Shown: positions 22,677 to 32,210 of the stretch, piece after piece
Layout: every line of letters starts with the position of its first letter
Position numbering within the stretch: position 1 is the stretch's first letter
NCBI RefSeq assembly: GCF_003058365.1
Contig: NZ_CP028858.1
Span: 620,001-684,000, forward strand
Source: Halococcoides cellulosivorans
Lineage (GTDB): Archaea; Halobacteriota; Halobacteria; Halobacteriales; Haloarculaceae
DNA length: 64,000 nucleotides
Direction of reading: 5' to 3'
The notes under the pieces: model-generated
The model's database searches: none
Told to the model about the DNA's origin: nothing
What the model saw: only the letters and a program-made list of their open reading frames with translations
Position numbers and translations under genes: made by a program

Positions 22677-23837
22677 TCACCCGAGATCGAACTGCTCGGC
22701 GGCGGTCGCCATGTCCTTGTCGCCCCGACCGCTGCAGTTGACGATCAGCGAATCGTGATCGCTGGCGAGTTCTTTCGCGCGGGCGAACGCGTGGGCGGTC
22801 TCCAGTGCGGGGATGATCCCTTCGTGTTCGCTGACCTCGCGGAACGCGGCGAGCGCGGCGTCGTCGGTGACGCCCGTGTACTCGACGCGGCCGTCCTCGC
22901 GGAACATCGCGTGCTCGGGGCCGACACCCGGGTAATCGAGGCCCGCAGAGACCGAGTGGACCTCGGTGTCGTCGTCGATGACACGGGTGTGCATGCCGTG
23001 GAGGTCGTCGTCGTGGCCGTCGGCAAGCGGTGCGGCATGTGCGTCCGAGTCGGCGCCTTTCCCGCCGCCTTCCGCGCCGTACAGGGCCACGTCGTCGTCG
23101 CGGAACGCGTCGAACAGGCCGAGCGCGTTCGACCCGCCGCCGACGCAGGCGACACACGCGTCGGGCAACTGGCCCTCCCGGGAGAGGAACTGCTCGCGGG
23201 CCTCCTTGCCGATGACCGACTGGAACTCCCGGACCATCCGGGGGAACGGGTCGGGCCCGACGACCGACCCGACGAGGTAGTGGGTCGTGTCGACGTTCGC
23301 GGCGAAATCCTCCAGGGCGGCGTCGACGGCGTCGGCCAGCCCCTGATTGCCCCGCTCGACCTCGACGACGTCCGCGCCCATCAGGCGCATCCGGAAGACG
23401 TTCATCCGCTGGCGCGCGACGTCTTTCGCGCCCATGAACACCTCGGTGTCCAGATCGAGCATGGCGCCGACCATCGCCGTGGCGGTGCCGTGCTGGCCCG
23501 CACCCGTCTCAGCGATCAGGCGCTCTCGGCCCGAACGCTTCGCGAGCAGGCCCTGCCCGAGCGTGTTGTTGATCTTGTGCGCGCCGCCGTGGAGCAGGTC
23601 CTCGCGCTTGAGATAGACGTCGGTCCCCCAGGCCTCCGAGAGGCGGTTCGCGTAGTACAGCGACGTCGGCCGGCCGGCGTAGTCTTCGAGGTAATCGCGA
23701 AACTCCGCCTGGAACGACGGCGAGAGCGCGACCTCCTCAAAGGCCGCCGCGAGTTCTGCCAGCGGTTCTTCCAGCGGTTCGGGCACGCGTCGCCCCCCGT
23801 AGCGACCGAACGTGCCGGGATCGGAATCCTCGGACAT
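22677..23837 (-). CDS. trpB: Tryptophan synthase beta chain
   Basis: 386-residue PLP enzyme making tryptophan from indole and serine. FGRYGGRRVPEPL opens the fold. The PLP lysine is K88 in GGAHKINNTLGQ, and the phosphate loop is CVGGGSNALGLF. AETGAGQHGTATA carries the catalytic region, and NCSGRGDKD lies near the C-terminus. Length and motifs match the TrpB1 branch. No trpA is adjacent, although the two are usually neighbours. A minus-strand TATA-like AGACATATTT lies 24 bases before the ATG at 23837, supporting that start and a leaderless mRNA. Confidence 0.92.
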   Translation of the reverse strand: MSEDSDPGTFGRYGGRRVPEPLEEPLAELAAAFEEVALSPSFQAEFRDYLEDYAGRPTSLYYANRLSEAWGTDVYLKREDLLHGGAHKINNTLGQGLLAKRSGRERLIAETGAGQHGTATAMVGAMLDLDTEVFMGAKDVARQRMNVFRMRLMGADVVEVERGNQGLADAVDAALEDFAANVDTTHYLVGSVVGPDPFPRMVREFQSVIGKEAREQFLSREGQLPDACVACVGGGSNALGLFDAFRDDDVALYGAEGGGKGADSDAHAAPLADGHDDDLHGMHTRVIDDDTEVHSVSAGLDYPGVGPEHAMFREDGRVEYTGVTDDAALAAFREVSEHEGIIPALETAHAFARAKELASDHDSLIVNCSGRGDKDMATAAEQFDLG

Positions 23838-23860
23838 CGCAGTTCCTACCAGGTACTGGC

Positions 23861-23927
23861 AAATATGTCTGACTTTTCCGTCGGGCCCGGGCGGTCGAAA
23901 CTCGACCGTCGAACTCCACATATTTAG
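23861..23927. promoter_or_regulatory. Divergent promoters of trpB and pspA
   Basis: Minus-strand TATA-like AGACATATTT (23861-23870) serves trpB and plus-strand ACATATTTAG (23918-23927) serves pspA. Each lies about 24 bases before its ATG. Both transcripts are therefore predicted to be leaderless, as is common in haloarchaea. Confidence 0.6.
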
Positions 23928-23950
23928 TACGGGCATCCCCAGAATGGAAC

Positions 23951-24787
23951 ATGGGCGTCCTCTCGCGAGCGGCATACATCGTCAAATCGAAGCTCAACGC
24001 CGTGTTGAACCGGGCCGAAGACCCCTCGGAAACACTCGATTACTCCTACGAGCAGATGCGAAACGAACTCCAGGACGTCAAACAGGGCATCGCGGACCTG
24101 ACGACCCAGAAAAAGCGCCTGGAGATTCAGAAACGTCGGCTCGAAGACAACGTCGAGAAACACAACGAGCAGGCCCGACAGGCCGTCGAACAGGGCCGGG
24201 AGGACCTCGCAGAGCGAGCTCTCGAAAAGAAAAAGCAGAAGATGACACAGATCGAGGAGCTCCAGACCCAGGTCGACGACCTCCAGGCCAAACAGGACAA
24301 CCTCGTCGAGCAGAAAAACACGCTCCAGCAGCGCATCGAGCAGTTCCGCACGAAAAAGGAGACGCTCAAGGCGCGCCACGAGGCCGCCGAGGCGTCAGCG
24401 ACGGTCTCGGAGGCCGTCACCGGTGCGAGCGAGGAGTTCGAAGACGTCAACCGCGCGATCGAACGCGCCGAAGAAGAGACCCAGGACATGGAGGCCCGCG
24501 CACAGGCCATGGACGAACTCCAGGAGAGTGGCGCGCTCGAAGACCAGCTTTCCGATAAATCGTCGCTCGAACGGGAACTCGACCAGACGACGACCGACAC
24601 CGAGATCGAGTCCGAACTGGAGACGATCAGAGAGGAAGTCGGCGTCGAGACCGACGACGCCACCGTCGAGACGGAGACGGCCGACACCAGCGCGTCCGGC
24701 GATTCAAGCGAGTCGGGCGAGTTGGACACCGGCACCTCGATCGAGGACATCGAGGCCCAACTCGACGACTCCGAGCGCTCGAACTGA
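23951..24787 (+). CDS. pspA: PspA/IM30 (ESCRT-III-like) membrane-stress protein
   Basis: 278-residue almost wholly helical protein. MGVLSRAAYIVKSKLNAVLNRAEDP matches the amphipathic N-terminus of the PspA/Vipp1 family. Long charged coiled coils (about 30-215) follow, and then an acidic, Ser/Thr-rich tail ending DIEAQLDDSERSN. Family members coat damaged membranes and maintain ion gradients. In haloarchaea PspA-like proteins are linked to salt stress. Its start is fixed by the TATA spacing. Confidence 0.9.
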   Translation: MGVLSRAAYIVKSKLNAVLNRAEDPSETLDYSYEQMRNELQDVKQGIADLTTQKKRLEIQKRRLEDNVEKHNEQARQAVEQGREDLAERALEKKKQKMTQIEELQTQVDDLQAKQDNLVEQKNTLQQRIEQFRTKKETLKARHEAAEASATVSEAVTGASEEFEDVNRAIERAEEETQDMEARAQAMDELQESGALEDQLSDKSSLERELDQTTTDTEIESELETIREEVGVETDDATVETETADTSASGDSSESGELDTGTSIEDIEAQLDDSERSN

Positions 24788-24882
24788 GCGGGGCGTGAGC
24801 GGCCGACCGCTCGCGAATCCGGACCGTGAGTGACTGGTACGCGCCAGCGACCTTTTGAGGCTCTCGCCCGTAGTTCGGCGGC

Positions 24883-26016
24883 ATGATCGCGCCCACGCCG
24901 GCCCGACTGGCGGTGGTCGGCGTGATCGTGCTCGCGTTGGTCGTGATCGCCCCGACGCCGGCGGCCGCCGAGACGGTCGTCGTCGACGGGAGCGGGGACG
25001 GCGATCACCGGACGATCGGGGCGGCGCTGGCGAACGCCTCGAACGACACGACCGTTCGCGTGCGCGAAGGGGTCTACACCGAATCGGTTCGAATCGACGA
25101 GTCGGTCGCGATCACCGCCGCGGGAAGCGTGACGCTTCGGGGCGACTATTCCGGTGCCGGCATCACGATCGTCGAGGACGCCGCGCCGACGATCACGGGG
25201 ATCGACGTCAAGCAGTTCCGGGTCGGCGTCGACGCCCGCGAGACGACCGGGGACTGGGTGGTGACCGGTGTCTCGACCGACCGGGTCCACGTCGCCGTCG
25301 ACGCGCGGCGGTCGACCGGCGACTGGCGGGTCGGCGGCACACGACTCACCGCCGCGAGTGCGGGCGTCACCGCCGACGGCGCGAGCGGCAACTGGACGGT
25401 CGACGGCGTCGCGATCCGGGCGGACTGGGCGGTGACGGCCCGCCAGACCGGGGGCGACTGGTCGGTCGCGTCGGCCCGCCTGCACGCCGACGGCGGGATC
25501 GTCGCCCCCGAGTCCCGGGGCGACTGGCTGGTCCGAAACCTCACGATGGCGAGCAACGGCGGCGTCGGGATCGACGCCCAGGGGTCGACCGGCGACTGGC
25601 GGGCCGACGATCTTACGATTCGGTGGGCGACGATCGCCGTCGACGCCGACCGCTCGACTGGCGACTGGGCGATCAGTGACGCGGTCTTCGGCCGGATCGC
25701 CTACGCCGGCGAGGCGGCGACGCTGGTCCGGGCGACGGACGCGCGTGGGGCGTGGCGGATCTCCGACAGCGCTTTCGAGGACCCCCGTGGGTACGGCATC
25801 GACGCCCGCGGGGCGAGCGGCGGCGTCGCCCAGAACAACTGGTGGGGCGGACCGCTCGGAGCGACCGGCGACCAGTGTGTCGGCGCGGTCGACTGTTCGG
25901 CGCCACAGCGACGCCCACCCGACGGCGTCCCACGCCGGTGGCTCGTCGGGATCGGCGCCGTGATCGCCGTGCCCGTCGTCGGTGGACTCTGGCTCCGCCG
26001 CCGAATCCGACGGTGA
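24883..26016 (+). CDS. Surface-anchored right-handed beta-helix protein with TGDW repeats
   Basis: 377-residue secreted protein. A signal peptide (about 1-28) is followed by a parallel beta-helix beginning DGDHRTIGAALANASNDTTVRVREGVYTES, the pectate-lyase-like opening. Eight coils of 23-25 residues each carry a (T/S)G(D/N)W or related motif at the same position (about residues 118, 142, 166, 189, 208, 233, 256), predicting a stacked Trp/Asp ladder on one face. It ends with NNWWGGPLGA, common in haloarchaeal beta-helix proteins, and a C-terminal helix plus Arg-rich anchor. No catalytic residues are evident, so adhesion or glycan binding is a guess. Confidence 0.78.
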   Translation: MIAPTPARLAVVGVIVLALVVIAPTPAAAETVVVDGSGDGDHRTIGAALANASNDTTVRVREGVYTESVRIDESVAITAAGSVTLRGDYSGAGITIVEDAAPTITGIDVKQFRVGVDARETTGDWVVTGVSTDRVHVAVDARRSTGDWRVGGTRLTAASAGVTADGASGNWTVDGVAIRADWAVTARQTGGDWSVASARLHADGGIVAPESRGDWLVRNLTMASNGGVGIDAQGSTGDWRADDLTIRWATIAVDADRSTGDWAISDAVFGRIAYAGEAATLVRATDARGAWRISDSAFEDPRGYGIDARGASGGVAQNNWWGGPLGATGDQCVGAVDCSAPQRRPPDGVPRRWLVGIGAVIAVPVVGGLWLRRRIRR

Positions 26017-26075
26017 CACTTGACTGGGCCAGACGATCGTCAAGAAAGATAGCGAATAGCTCAAAACGTCTCGCA

Positions 26076-26103
26076 CTGTTCGGGCGTATTTCTGCCCGAA
26101 TAG
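26076..26103. promoter_or_regulatory. Inverted repeat upstream of gltB
   Basis: TTCGGGC (26079-26085) and GCCCGAA (26094-26100) form a perfect 7-base stem around an 8-base AT-rich loop, extendable by 3 pairs with one G-T. It lies 60 bases after the beta-helix gene and about 75 bases before the gltB TATA box. It could terminate the former or regulate the latter. Confidence 0.35.
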
Positions 26104-26174
26104 GCCCATACGTTGCGACGAGGGCACCACACGGTCGAAACAGGATTCACGCAGTATCCGCGCCCTTCACCGTC

Positions 26175-26182
26175 GCTTTAGA
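26175..26182 (+). promoter_or_regulatory. TATA-like element of gltB
   Basis: GCTTTAGA centred 24-30 bases before the gltB ATG. Spacing predicts transcription starting at or next to the start codon. Confidence 0.45.
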
Positions 26183-26205
26183 CCTGTATCGCCCCTGTCT
26201 ATCCA

Positions 26206-29200
26206 ATGCACGACAGCGAGTCGCATCCGAACCCGACTGGGGGGTTACCCCAGAAATCGAACTGTGGCGTGGGGGCGCTGGTCGACCTGGAGGGCGGCCC
26301 CTCCCACGACACCATCACGGACGCCCTGGAGTTGCTCGAAAACCTCGACCACCGCGGTGCGCGCGGCGCGGACCCGAACACCGGCGACGGGGCGGGCATT
26401 CTCATCCAGACACCGCACGCGTTTTTCGACGCCGTCTTCGACGATCTCCCGGACCCAGACGCCTACGGCGTCGGTCAGTTCTTCTTCCCGCGTGACGCCG
26501 ATCACGCACCCATCGAGGAAATCGTCGAGAAGACGGCCGCGGCGGACGGCTACGAGGTGCTGGAATGGCGCGATGTCCCCACCGAAAACGACGACCTGGG
26601 GCCGGCGGCCCGTGAAACCGAGCCTGCGGTCCGCCAGGCCGTCGTCGTGCCGACCACAGAGCGCGACCCCGCGGACATCGACGCGGATCTCTACGTCCTC
26701 CGGGAGCGCATCGAGAGTGCGGTCGCCACCGACGACCCGGTGGGCGCCGACCGATTTTATATCTGCTCGCTCGATCGCCGGACGATCGTCTACAAGGGGT
26801 TGTTGACCAACGCCCAGGTCCGCTCCTATTACCCCGATCTGCGCGACGAGCGCGTCGAATCCGAACTCGCACTCGTCCACTCGCGGTTCTCGACGAACAC
26901 GCTCGGCGCGTGGCATCTCGCTCACCCGTACCGCAACGTCATCCACAACGGCGAGATCAACACGCTGCGCGGGAATCGCAACTGGATGGCCGCCCGTGAG
27001 GCCGATCTGGCGAGCGACCGGATCGATATCGACGCGGTCACGCCCGTCGCGCCCGACGGGACGAGCGACACCGCCTCGATCGACGCGACGCTCGAACTGC
27101 TCGTCGAGGGCGGGCGCTCGATCCCCCACGCGTTGCGCATGCTCATCCCCGAGGCCTGGGAGGGCGCCGATCACATGGACGAGCGCCGGCAGTCCTTTTA
27201 CCAGTATCACTCGACGATCAACGAGCCCTGGGACGGCCCCGCACTGGTGGTCTACACCGACGGCACCGACGTGGGCGCGATCCTCGACCGGAACGGCCTC
27301 CGGCCCGCCCGCTACGTCGAGACCTCGGACGGCCGCGTGGTGATGGCCAGCGAGCGCGGCGTCCTCGATCTGGGGGCCGACGAGATCGACCGGACCGACC
27401 GCCTCGAACCGGGCGAACTGTTTTTCGTCGACGGTGAGGCGGGCCGACTGGTCCCCGACGACGAGGTGTTCGACCGTCTCGCCGACGCGAAATACGCCGA
27501 GTGGCTCGCAGACAACGAACGTGGTCTCGCGGATCTGGACGGCGCTCCGATCGATGGGCCGTTCACCGAGGACCTCCCCGCGAGTCAGCAGGCCTTCGGC
27601 TACACGCTCGATCACGTCGAGCGCCTGCTCGAACCGATGGCCAGCGACGGCAAAGACCCGATCGGCGCGATGGGCAACGACACGCCGCTCTCGGTGCTCT
27701 CGAACCGCAACAAGACGCTGTTTTCGTATTTCAAACAACTGTTCGCACAGGTGTCGAACCCGCCGATCGACTACATCCGCGAGGACACCGTCACCGCGCT
27801 CGATCAGCATCTCGGTCGCCAGCGCAACCTGCTCGACGAGTCGCCCGAACACTGCCGGCAGTTGCGTCTCGACAGCCCCGTGTTGACCCGCGAGGAGGGC
27901 GCACGGATCGAGCACGCCGACGAATTCGGCGCGACGACGATCGACACGACCTTCGACCCCGAGCAGTCCCTGGAGGACGCCGTCGAGGACGTTCGGGCGG
28001 CGGCCGTCGACGCCATCGAGTCCGGCGCGGAGGTGCTCTATCTCACCGATCGGGCAGCGGGCCCCGACCGCCTGGCCATCCCGAGTCTGCTCGCCGTCGC
28101 CGGCGTCCACCACCACCTCGTCCGCGAGGGCCTGCGCACCCACGCGGGGATCGTCGTCGAGAGCGGCCAGCCCGTCGCCGTCCATCACTTCGCGACGCTG
28201 GTCGGCTACGGCGCGGAAGCGATCGTGCCGACGCTGGCCTACGAGTCCATCGAGGACCTCGTCCGTGACGGTATCGTCGAGCACGAAGAACGCGCGGCAC
28301 TCGACCGGTATCGCGGCGCGATCGAGGACGGCCTCCAGAAGGTGATGGCGAAGATGGGCATCTCGACGCTGGAGAGCTACGTCGGCGCACAGATCTTCGA
28401 GGCCGTCGGCCTCGACAGCGCGTTCGTCGCGGAGTACTTCGAGGGGACGACCGCCCGGACCGAGGGGATCACGATCGACGACCTGGAGAGCGATCTGCGC
28501 GAGCGCCACGAGGAGGCCTACGACACCGAGATTCCCGGCAACCTCGACCTCGACCAGGGCGGAGAGTTCTACTGGCGACGCGACGGCGAGTTCCACCAGT
28601 GGAACCCCAACACGATCGGCGCGCTCCAGCGCGCGACCAACCACGACGATCCGGAGGCGTACGACGAGTTCGCCCGCCGGATCAACGACCAGAACGAACA
28701 GCTTCAGACGCTGCGCGGCCTGCTGGAGTTCCAGACCGACGAGCGCGAGTCGATCCCGATCGAAGAGGTTCAGCCGGTCGAGGAGATCACGCAGCGGTTT
28801 TTCAGCTCCTCGATGTCGTTTGGCTCGATCAGCCCGGAGGCTCACGAGACGCTGGCCGAAGGGATGAACCGCGTCGGCGGGTTCGCCTCGACGGGCGAGG
28901 GTGGCGAACCGACCGAGCGGTTCGGCACGGAACGCGAGTGTGCGGACAAACAGGTCGCCTCCGGCCGGTTCGGTGTCACGGCGAACTATCTCGCCAACGC
29001 CGAGCACATCGAGATCAAGATGGCTCAGGGCTCCAAGCCCGGCGAAGGCGGGCACCTCCCCGGCGAGAAGGTCAACGACCTCATCGCCGAAACCCGCTCG
29101 ACGACGCCGGGCGTCCCGCTGATCAGCCCGCCACCACATCACGACATCTACTCCATCGAAGACCTCGCGCAGTTGATCCACGACCTCAAATGCTCGAACT

Positions 29201-30720
29201 CCGAGGCGGACGTCCACGTCAAACTCGTCAGCGAGGCGGGCGTGGGGATCATCGCGGCGGGCGTCGCGAAAGCCAACGCAGACGCCGTGCTCATCAGCGG
29301 GCATTCGGGCGGGACGGGAGCCTCCCCGAAGACCTCGATCAAAAACGCCGGCCTGCCCTGGGAGTTGGGCATCGCGGAGGCCAACAGCGTCCTGCTGGAC
29401 AACGACCTCCGGTCGCGCATTCGCGTCCGGGTCGACGGCGGGATGAAGACGGGGCGTGACGTCGCCATCGCGGCCGCACTCGGCGCCGAGGAGTACGGGT
29501 TCGGGACCGCACCGCTGATCACGTGTGGCTGTGTCATGCTGCGGAAATGCCACTGTAACACCTGTTCGGTCGGCGTCGCGACCCAGGACCCCGAACTCCG
29601 GGACAAGTTCCCCGGCGACCCCGCGTTCGTCGCCCGATACATGCGCTTTATCGCCCAGGAAGTCCGGGAGATTCTGGCCGATCTGGGCGTCGAGAGCGTC
29701 GACGAGTTGATCGGGCGGACCGACCTGCTCGCCCAGAAGGCCGTCGATCACGACCGGGCAGACGGGATGGACCTGTCGGGACTGCTCGACCGGCCGGACA
29801 GTGAGGACGACCCCTACAAGACCCGCGAACAGAACCACAGCCTCGACGAGAAGTTCGATCACACCCTGATCGAGCAGGCCCGACCCGCCATCGAGGACGG
29901 CGAGTCGGTGCGCATCCACGAACGCATCGGCAACGAAGACCGCACCGTCGGGACGATGCTCAGCCACGCGGTCGCCGCCGCTCACGGAGAGGAGGGCCTG
30001 CCCGAGGATGCGATCCACCTCGATCTGACGGGGACTGGCGGCCAGTCGCTGGGCGCGTTCCTCGCAGCGGGCATCACGCTGGATCTCACCGGCGACGCCA
30101 ACGACTACGCCGGCAAGGGCCTCTCCGGTGGCCGACTCGTCGTGCGCACACCCGACGACGCCAACTACGAGGCCCACCAGAACGTGGTCACGGGCAACGT
30201 CGCGCTGTACGGGGCAACCGACGGCGAGGCCTACTTCAACGGCGTCGCCGGCGAGCGGTTTGCCGTCCGCAATTCGGGCGTGAAGACCGTCGTCGAGGGC
30301 GTCGGTGATCACGGCTGTGAGTACATGACCGGCGGGATCGCCGTCGTCCTCGGTGAGACGGGCAAGAACTTCGGCGCAGGCATGTCCGGCGGCGAGGCCT
30401 ACGTCTACGACGAATCTGGCGATTTCGAGGAGCGTGTCAACACTGAGATGGTCCACACCGAACCGCTCGACGATCGCGACCGGCGGATGGTCAAGCGTCT
30501 GATCGAAAATCACGTCCAGTACACCAAGAGTGATCGCGGCCAGGAGATCCTCGACCAGTGGGACGACCTCGCCCACCGGTTCGTGAAGGTGATGCCCGAC
30601 GCGTACGCCTCGGTCATCCAGGATCGACTGGCCGAGGGCGAAGACATCCGGATCGACCCGCCCGTTCCCTCGCCCGGGATCACCCCGACGACCGACCAGC
30701 CCACGGGAGGTGACGACTGA
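26206..30720 (+). CDS. gltB: Glutamate synthase large subunit
   Basis: 1504-residue enzyme that transfers glutamine amide nitrogen to 2-oxoglutarate. The N-terminal Ntn-type glutaminase nucleophile is Cys20 (KSNCGVG) after a 19-residue propeptide. NHRG/ARGADPNTGDGAG and the NGEINTLRGN loop follow. The central FMN-binding synthase domain has SFGSISPEAHETLAEGMNR, MAQGSKPGEGGHLPGEK and GHSGGTGASP. A CxxxxxCxxxxC 3Fe-4S cluster lies in CVMLRKCHCNTC (about 1107-1118), and the C-terminal GXGXG domain follows. Length matches bacterial-type GltB. Its stop shares bases with the gltD ATG (TGATG), so both subunits are co-translated. Confidence 0.96.
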   Translation: MHDSESHPNPTGGLPQKSNCGVGALVDLEGGPSHDTITDALELLENLDHRGARGADPNTGDGAGILIQTPHAFFDAVFDDLPDPDAYGVGQFFFPRDADHAPIEEIVEKTAAADGYEVLEWRDVPTENDDLGPAARETEPAVRQAVVVPTTERDPADIDADLYVLRERIESAVATDDPVGADRFYICSLDRRTIVYKGLLTNAQVRSYYPDLRDERVESELALVHSRFSTNTLGAWHLAHPYRNVIHNGEINTLRGNRNWMAAREADLASDRIDIDAVTPVAPDGTSDTASIDATLELLVEGGRSIPHALRMLIPEAWEGADHMDERRQSFYQYHSTINEPWDGPALVVYTDGTDVGAILDRNGLRPARYVETSDGRVVMASERGVLDLGADEIDRTDRLEPGELFFVDGEAGRLVPDDEVFDRLADAKYAEWLADNERGLADLDGAPIDGPFTEDLPASQQAFGYTLDHVERLLEPMASDGKDPIGAMGNDTPLSVLSNRNKTLFSYFKQLFAQVSNPPIDYIREDTVTALDQHLGRQRNLLDESPEHCRQLRLDSPVLTREEGARIEHADEFGATTIDTTFDPEQSLEDAVEDVRAAAVDAIESGAEVLYLTDRAAGPDRLAIPSLLAVAGVHHHLVREGLRTHAGIVVESGQPVAVHHFATLVGYGAEAIVPTLAYESIEDLVRDGIVEHEERAALDRYRGAIEDGLQKVMAKMGISTLESYVGAQIFEAVGLDSAFVAEYFEGTTARTEGITIDDLESDLRERHEEAYDTEIPGNLDLDQGGEFYWRRDGEFHQWNPNTIGALQRATNHDDPEAYDEFARRINDQNEQLQTLRGLLEFQTDERESIPIEEVQPVEEITQRFFSSSMSFGSISPEAHETLAEGMNRVGGFASTGEGGEPTERFGTERECADKQVASGRFGVTANYLANAEHIEIKMAQGSKPGEGGHLPGEKVNDLIAETRSTTPGVPLISPPPHHDIYSIEDLAQLIHDLKCSNSEADVHVKLVSEAGVGIIAAGVAKANADAVLISGHSGGTGASPKTSIKNAGLPWELGIAEANSVLLDNDLRSRIRVRVDGGMKTGRDVAIAAALGAEEYGFGTAPLITCGCVMLRKCHCNTCSVGVATQDPELRDKFPGDPAFVARYMRFIAQEVREILADLGVESVDELIGRTDLLAQKAVDHDRADGMDLSGLLDRPDSEDDPYKTREQNHSLDEKFDHTLIEQARPAIEDGESVRIHERIGNEDRTVGTMLSHAVAAAHGEEGLPEDAIHLDLTGTGGQSLGAFLAAGITLDLTGDANDYAGKGLSGGRLVVRTPDDANYEAHQNVVTGNVALYGATDGEAYFNGVAGERFAVRNSGVKTVVEGVGDHGCEYMTGGIAVVLGETGKNFGAGMSGGEAYVYDESGDFEERVNTEMVHTEPLDDRDRRMVKRLIENHVQYTKSDRGQEILDQWDDLAHRFVKVMPDAYASVIQDRLAEGEDIRIDPPVPSPGITPTTDQPTGGDD

Positions 30721-32198
30721 TGGCCGAACGCCACCCCGGTGGCTACCGCGTCCACGGTCGCGTGCCGATCGGCAAGCGCGACCCCGAGGAGCGCACCGGC
30801 GATTACGACGAGGTCTGGGCCCCCGAGTGGGACGAAGCCCACCTCAAAGAGCAGGGCGAGCGGTGTATGGACTGTGGGACGCCGACCTGCATGGGCGGCT
30901 GTCCGATCGGGAACATCATCCCCGACTGGAACGATCTCGTGCATCGTGACGACTGGAAGCGCGCCTTAGAGCGCCTCCATGCGACCAACAACTTCCCGGA
31001 GTTCACGGGGTACAACTGCCCCGCGCCGTGTGAGAACTCCTGTACGCTCGCGAAAAACGACGACCCCGTCACGATCAAGTCGATCGAGCGGGCGATCGTC
31101 GATCGGGGCTGGGAAGAGGGCTGGATCGAACCCGAGCCCCCCGACGCGCGCACCGACCACGAGGTCGCCGTCGTCGGATCGGGGCCCGCCGGCCTCTCGG
31201 CCGCCCAGCAACTCAACCGGGCGGGCCACCACGTGACGGTCTTCGAGCGCGACGACGAGATCGGCGGCCTGATGCGATACGGCATTCCCGACGCGAAGTT
31301 CGCGAAAGGGCGCATCGACCGTCGGGTCGAGCAGTTGCGCGCGGAGGGCATCAGCTTCGAGCCCTCGACGGAGATCGGGACGGACCTCCCGGCGACTGAC
31401 CTCGACGAACAGTTCGACGCCTCGTGTATCGCCGTCGGCGCCCAGGACCCGTTCGATCTCGACCTCCAGGGCCGTGAGTTGGAGGGCGTCCACGTCGCGA
31501 TGGACTACCTGACGCGGGCGAACCGCGCGGTCGCGGACAAGCCCGTCGACGACCCGATCGACGCCGACGGGAAGAGCGTCGTCGTGCTCGGCGGCGGCGA
31601 CACCGGCGCGGACTGCTGTGCGACCGCCCACCGACAGGGTGCCGAGCAGGTCGTCCAGATCGAACTGTTGCCGCGCCCGGCCGACGAGCGGCCCCCGGAC
31701 AACCCCTGGCCCGAACAGCCCCAGACCTACCGCAAGACCTACGCCGTCGAGGAGGGGGCCGCCCAGGAGTTCAGCGTCGACACGAAGGCCTTCGAAGACA
31801 CGAACGGCGACGGTCGCGTCGACCAGTTGCGGGCCGACCGCGTCGAGTGGGAGACCGACGCGTCGGGCGATCACGAGAAACTCGTCATCGAACCCGACCT
31901 GACGATCGCCGCCGACCTCGTCATCATCGCCGTCGGCTTTTCGGGGCCCCAGACCGGGCCGTTCGATGCGCTCGACCTCGAAACGTCGGGCCAGGGCACG
32001 TTCGTCGTCGACGACGACATGATGACCTCCGTCGACGGCGTTTTCGCCGCGGGTGACGCCGTCTCGGGCCCGTCACTGATCGTCTGGGCGATCGGCAGCG
32101 GCCGGGACGCCGCTCGTCAGATCGATCAGTATCTCACCGGCGACAGCGACCTGCCGGCGAGTTTAGAGACGCCGAACGATCCGCTGGTCTCCCGCTGA
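30720..32198 (+). CDS. gltD: Glutamate synthase small subunit (NADPH-dependent oxidoreductase)
   Basis: 492-residue flavoprotein that feeds electrons to GltB. Two N-terminal 4Fe-4S clusters use CMDCGTPTCMGGCPIGN (about 45-61) and YNCPAPCENSCTL (about 98-110). The FAD site is VVGSGPAGLSAAQQL (about 150) and the pyridine-nucleotide site VVLGGGDTGADC (about 283). A final AGDAVSGPSLIVWAI block is typical of the family. The 1-base stop/start overlap with gltB indicates one operon. Confidence 0.95.
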   Translation: MAERHPGGYRVHGRVPIGKRDPEERTGDYDEVWAPEWDEAHLKEQGERCMDCGTPTCMGGCPIGNIIPDWNDLVHRDDWKRALERLHATNNFPEFTGYNCPAPCENSCTLAKNDDPVTIKSIERAIVDRGWEEGWIEPEPPDARTDHEVAVVGSGPAGLSAAQQLNRAGHHVTVFERDDEIGGLMRYGIPDAKFAKGRIDRRVEQLRAEGISFEPSTEIGTDLPATDLDEQFDASCIAVGAQDPFDLDLQGRELEGVHVAMDYLTRANRAVADKPVDDPIDADGKSVVVLGGGDTGADCCATAHRQGAEQVVQIELLPRPADERPPDNPWPEQPQTYRKTYAVEEGAAQEFSVDTKAFEDTNGDGRVDQLRADRVEWETDASGDHEKLVIEPDLTIAADLVIIAVGFSGPQTGPFDALDLETSGQGTFVVDDDMMTSVDGVFAAGDAVSGPSLIVWAIGSGRDAARQIDQYLTGDSDLPASLETPNDPLVSR

Positions 32199-32210
32199 AA
32201 AAACGCCGTT

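Noticed and set aside
26245-30576. A very long minus-strand open frame antisense to gltB
   Set aside because: It mirrors the GC-rich codon pattern of gltB, has no recognisable domain, and gltB is unambiguous. Similar long antisense frames at 24127-26130, 36245-38809, 12810-14606 and 14513-16093 were rejected for the same reason.
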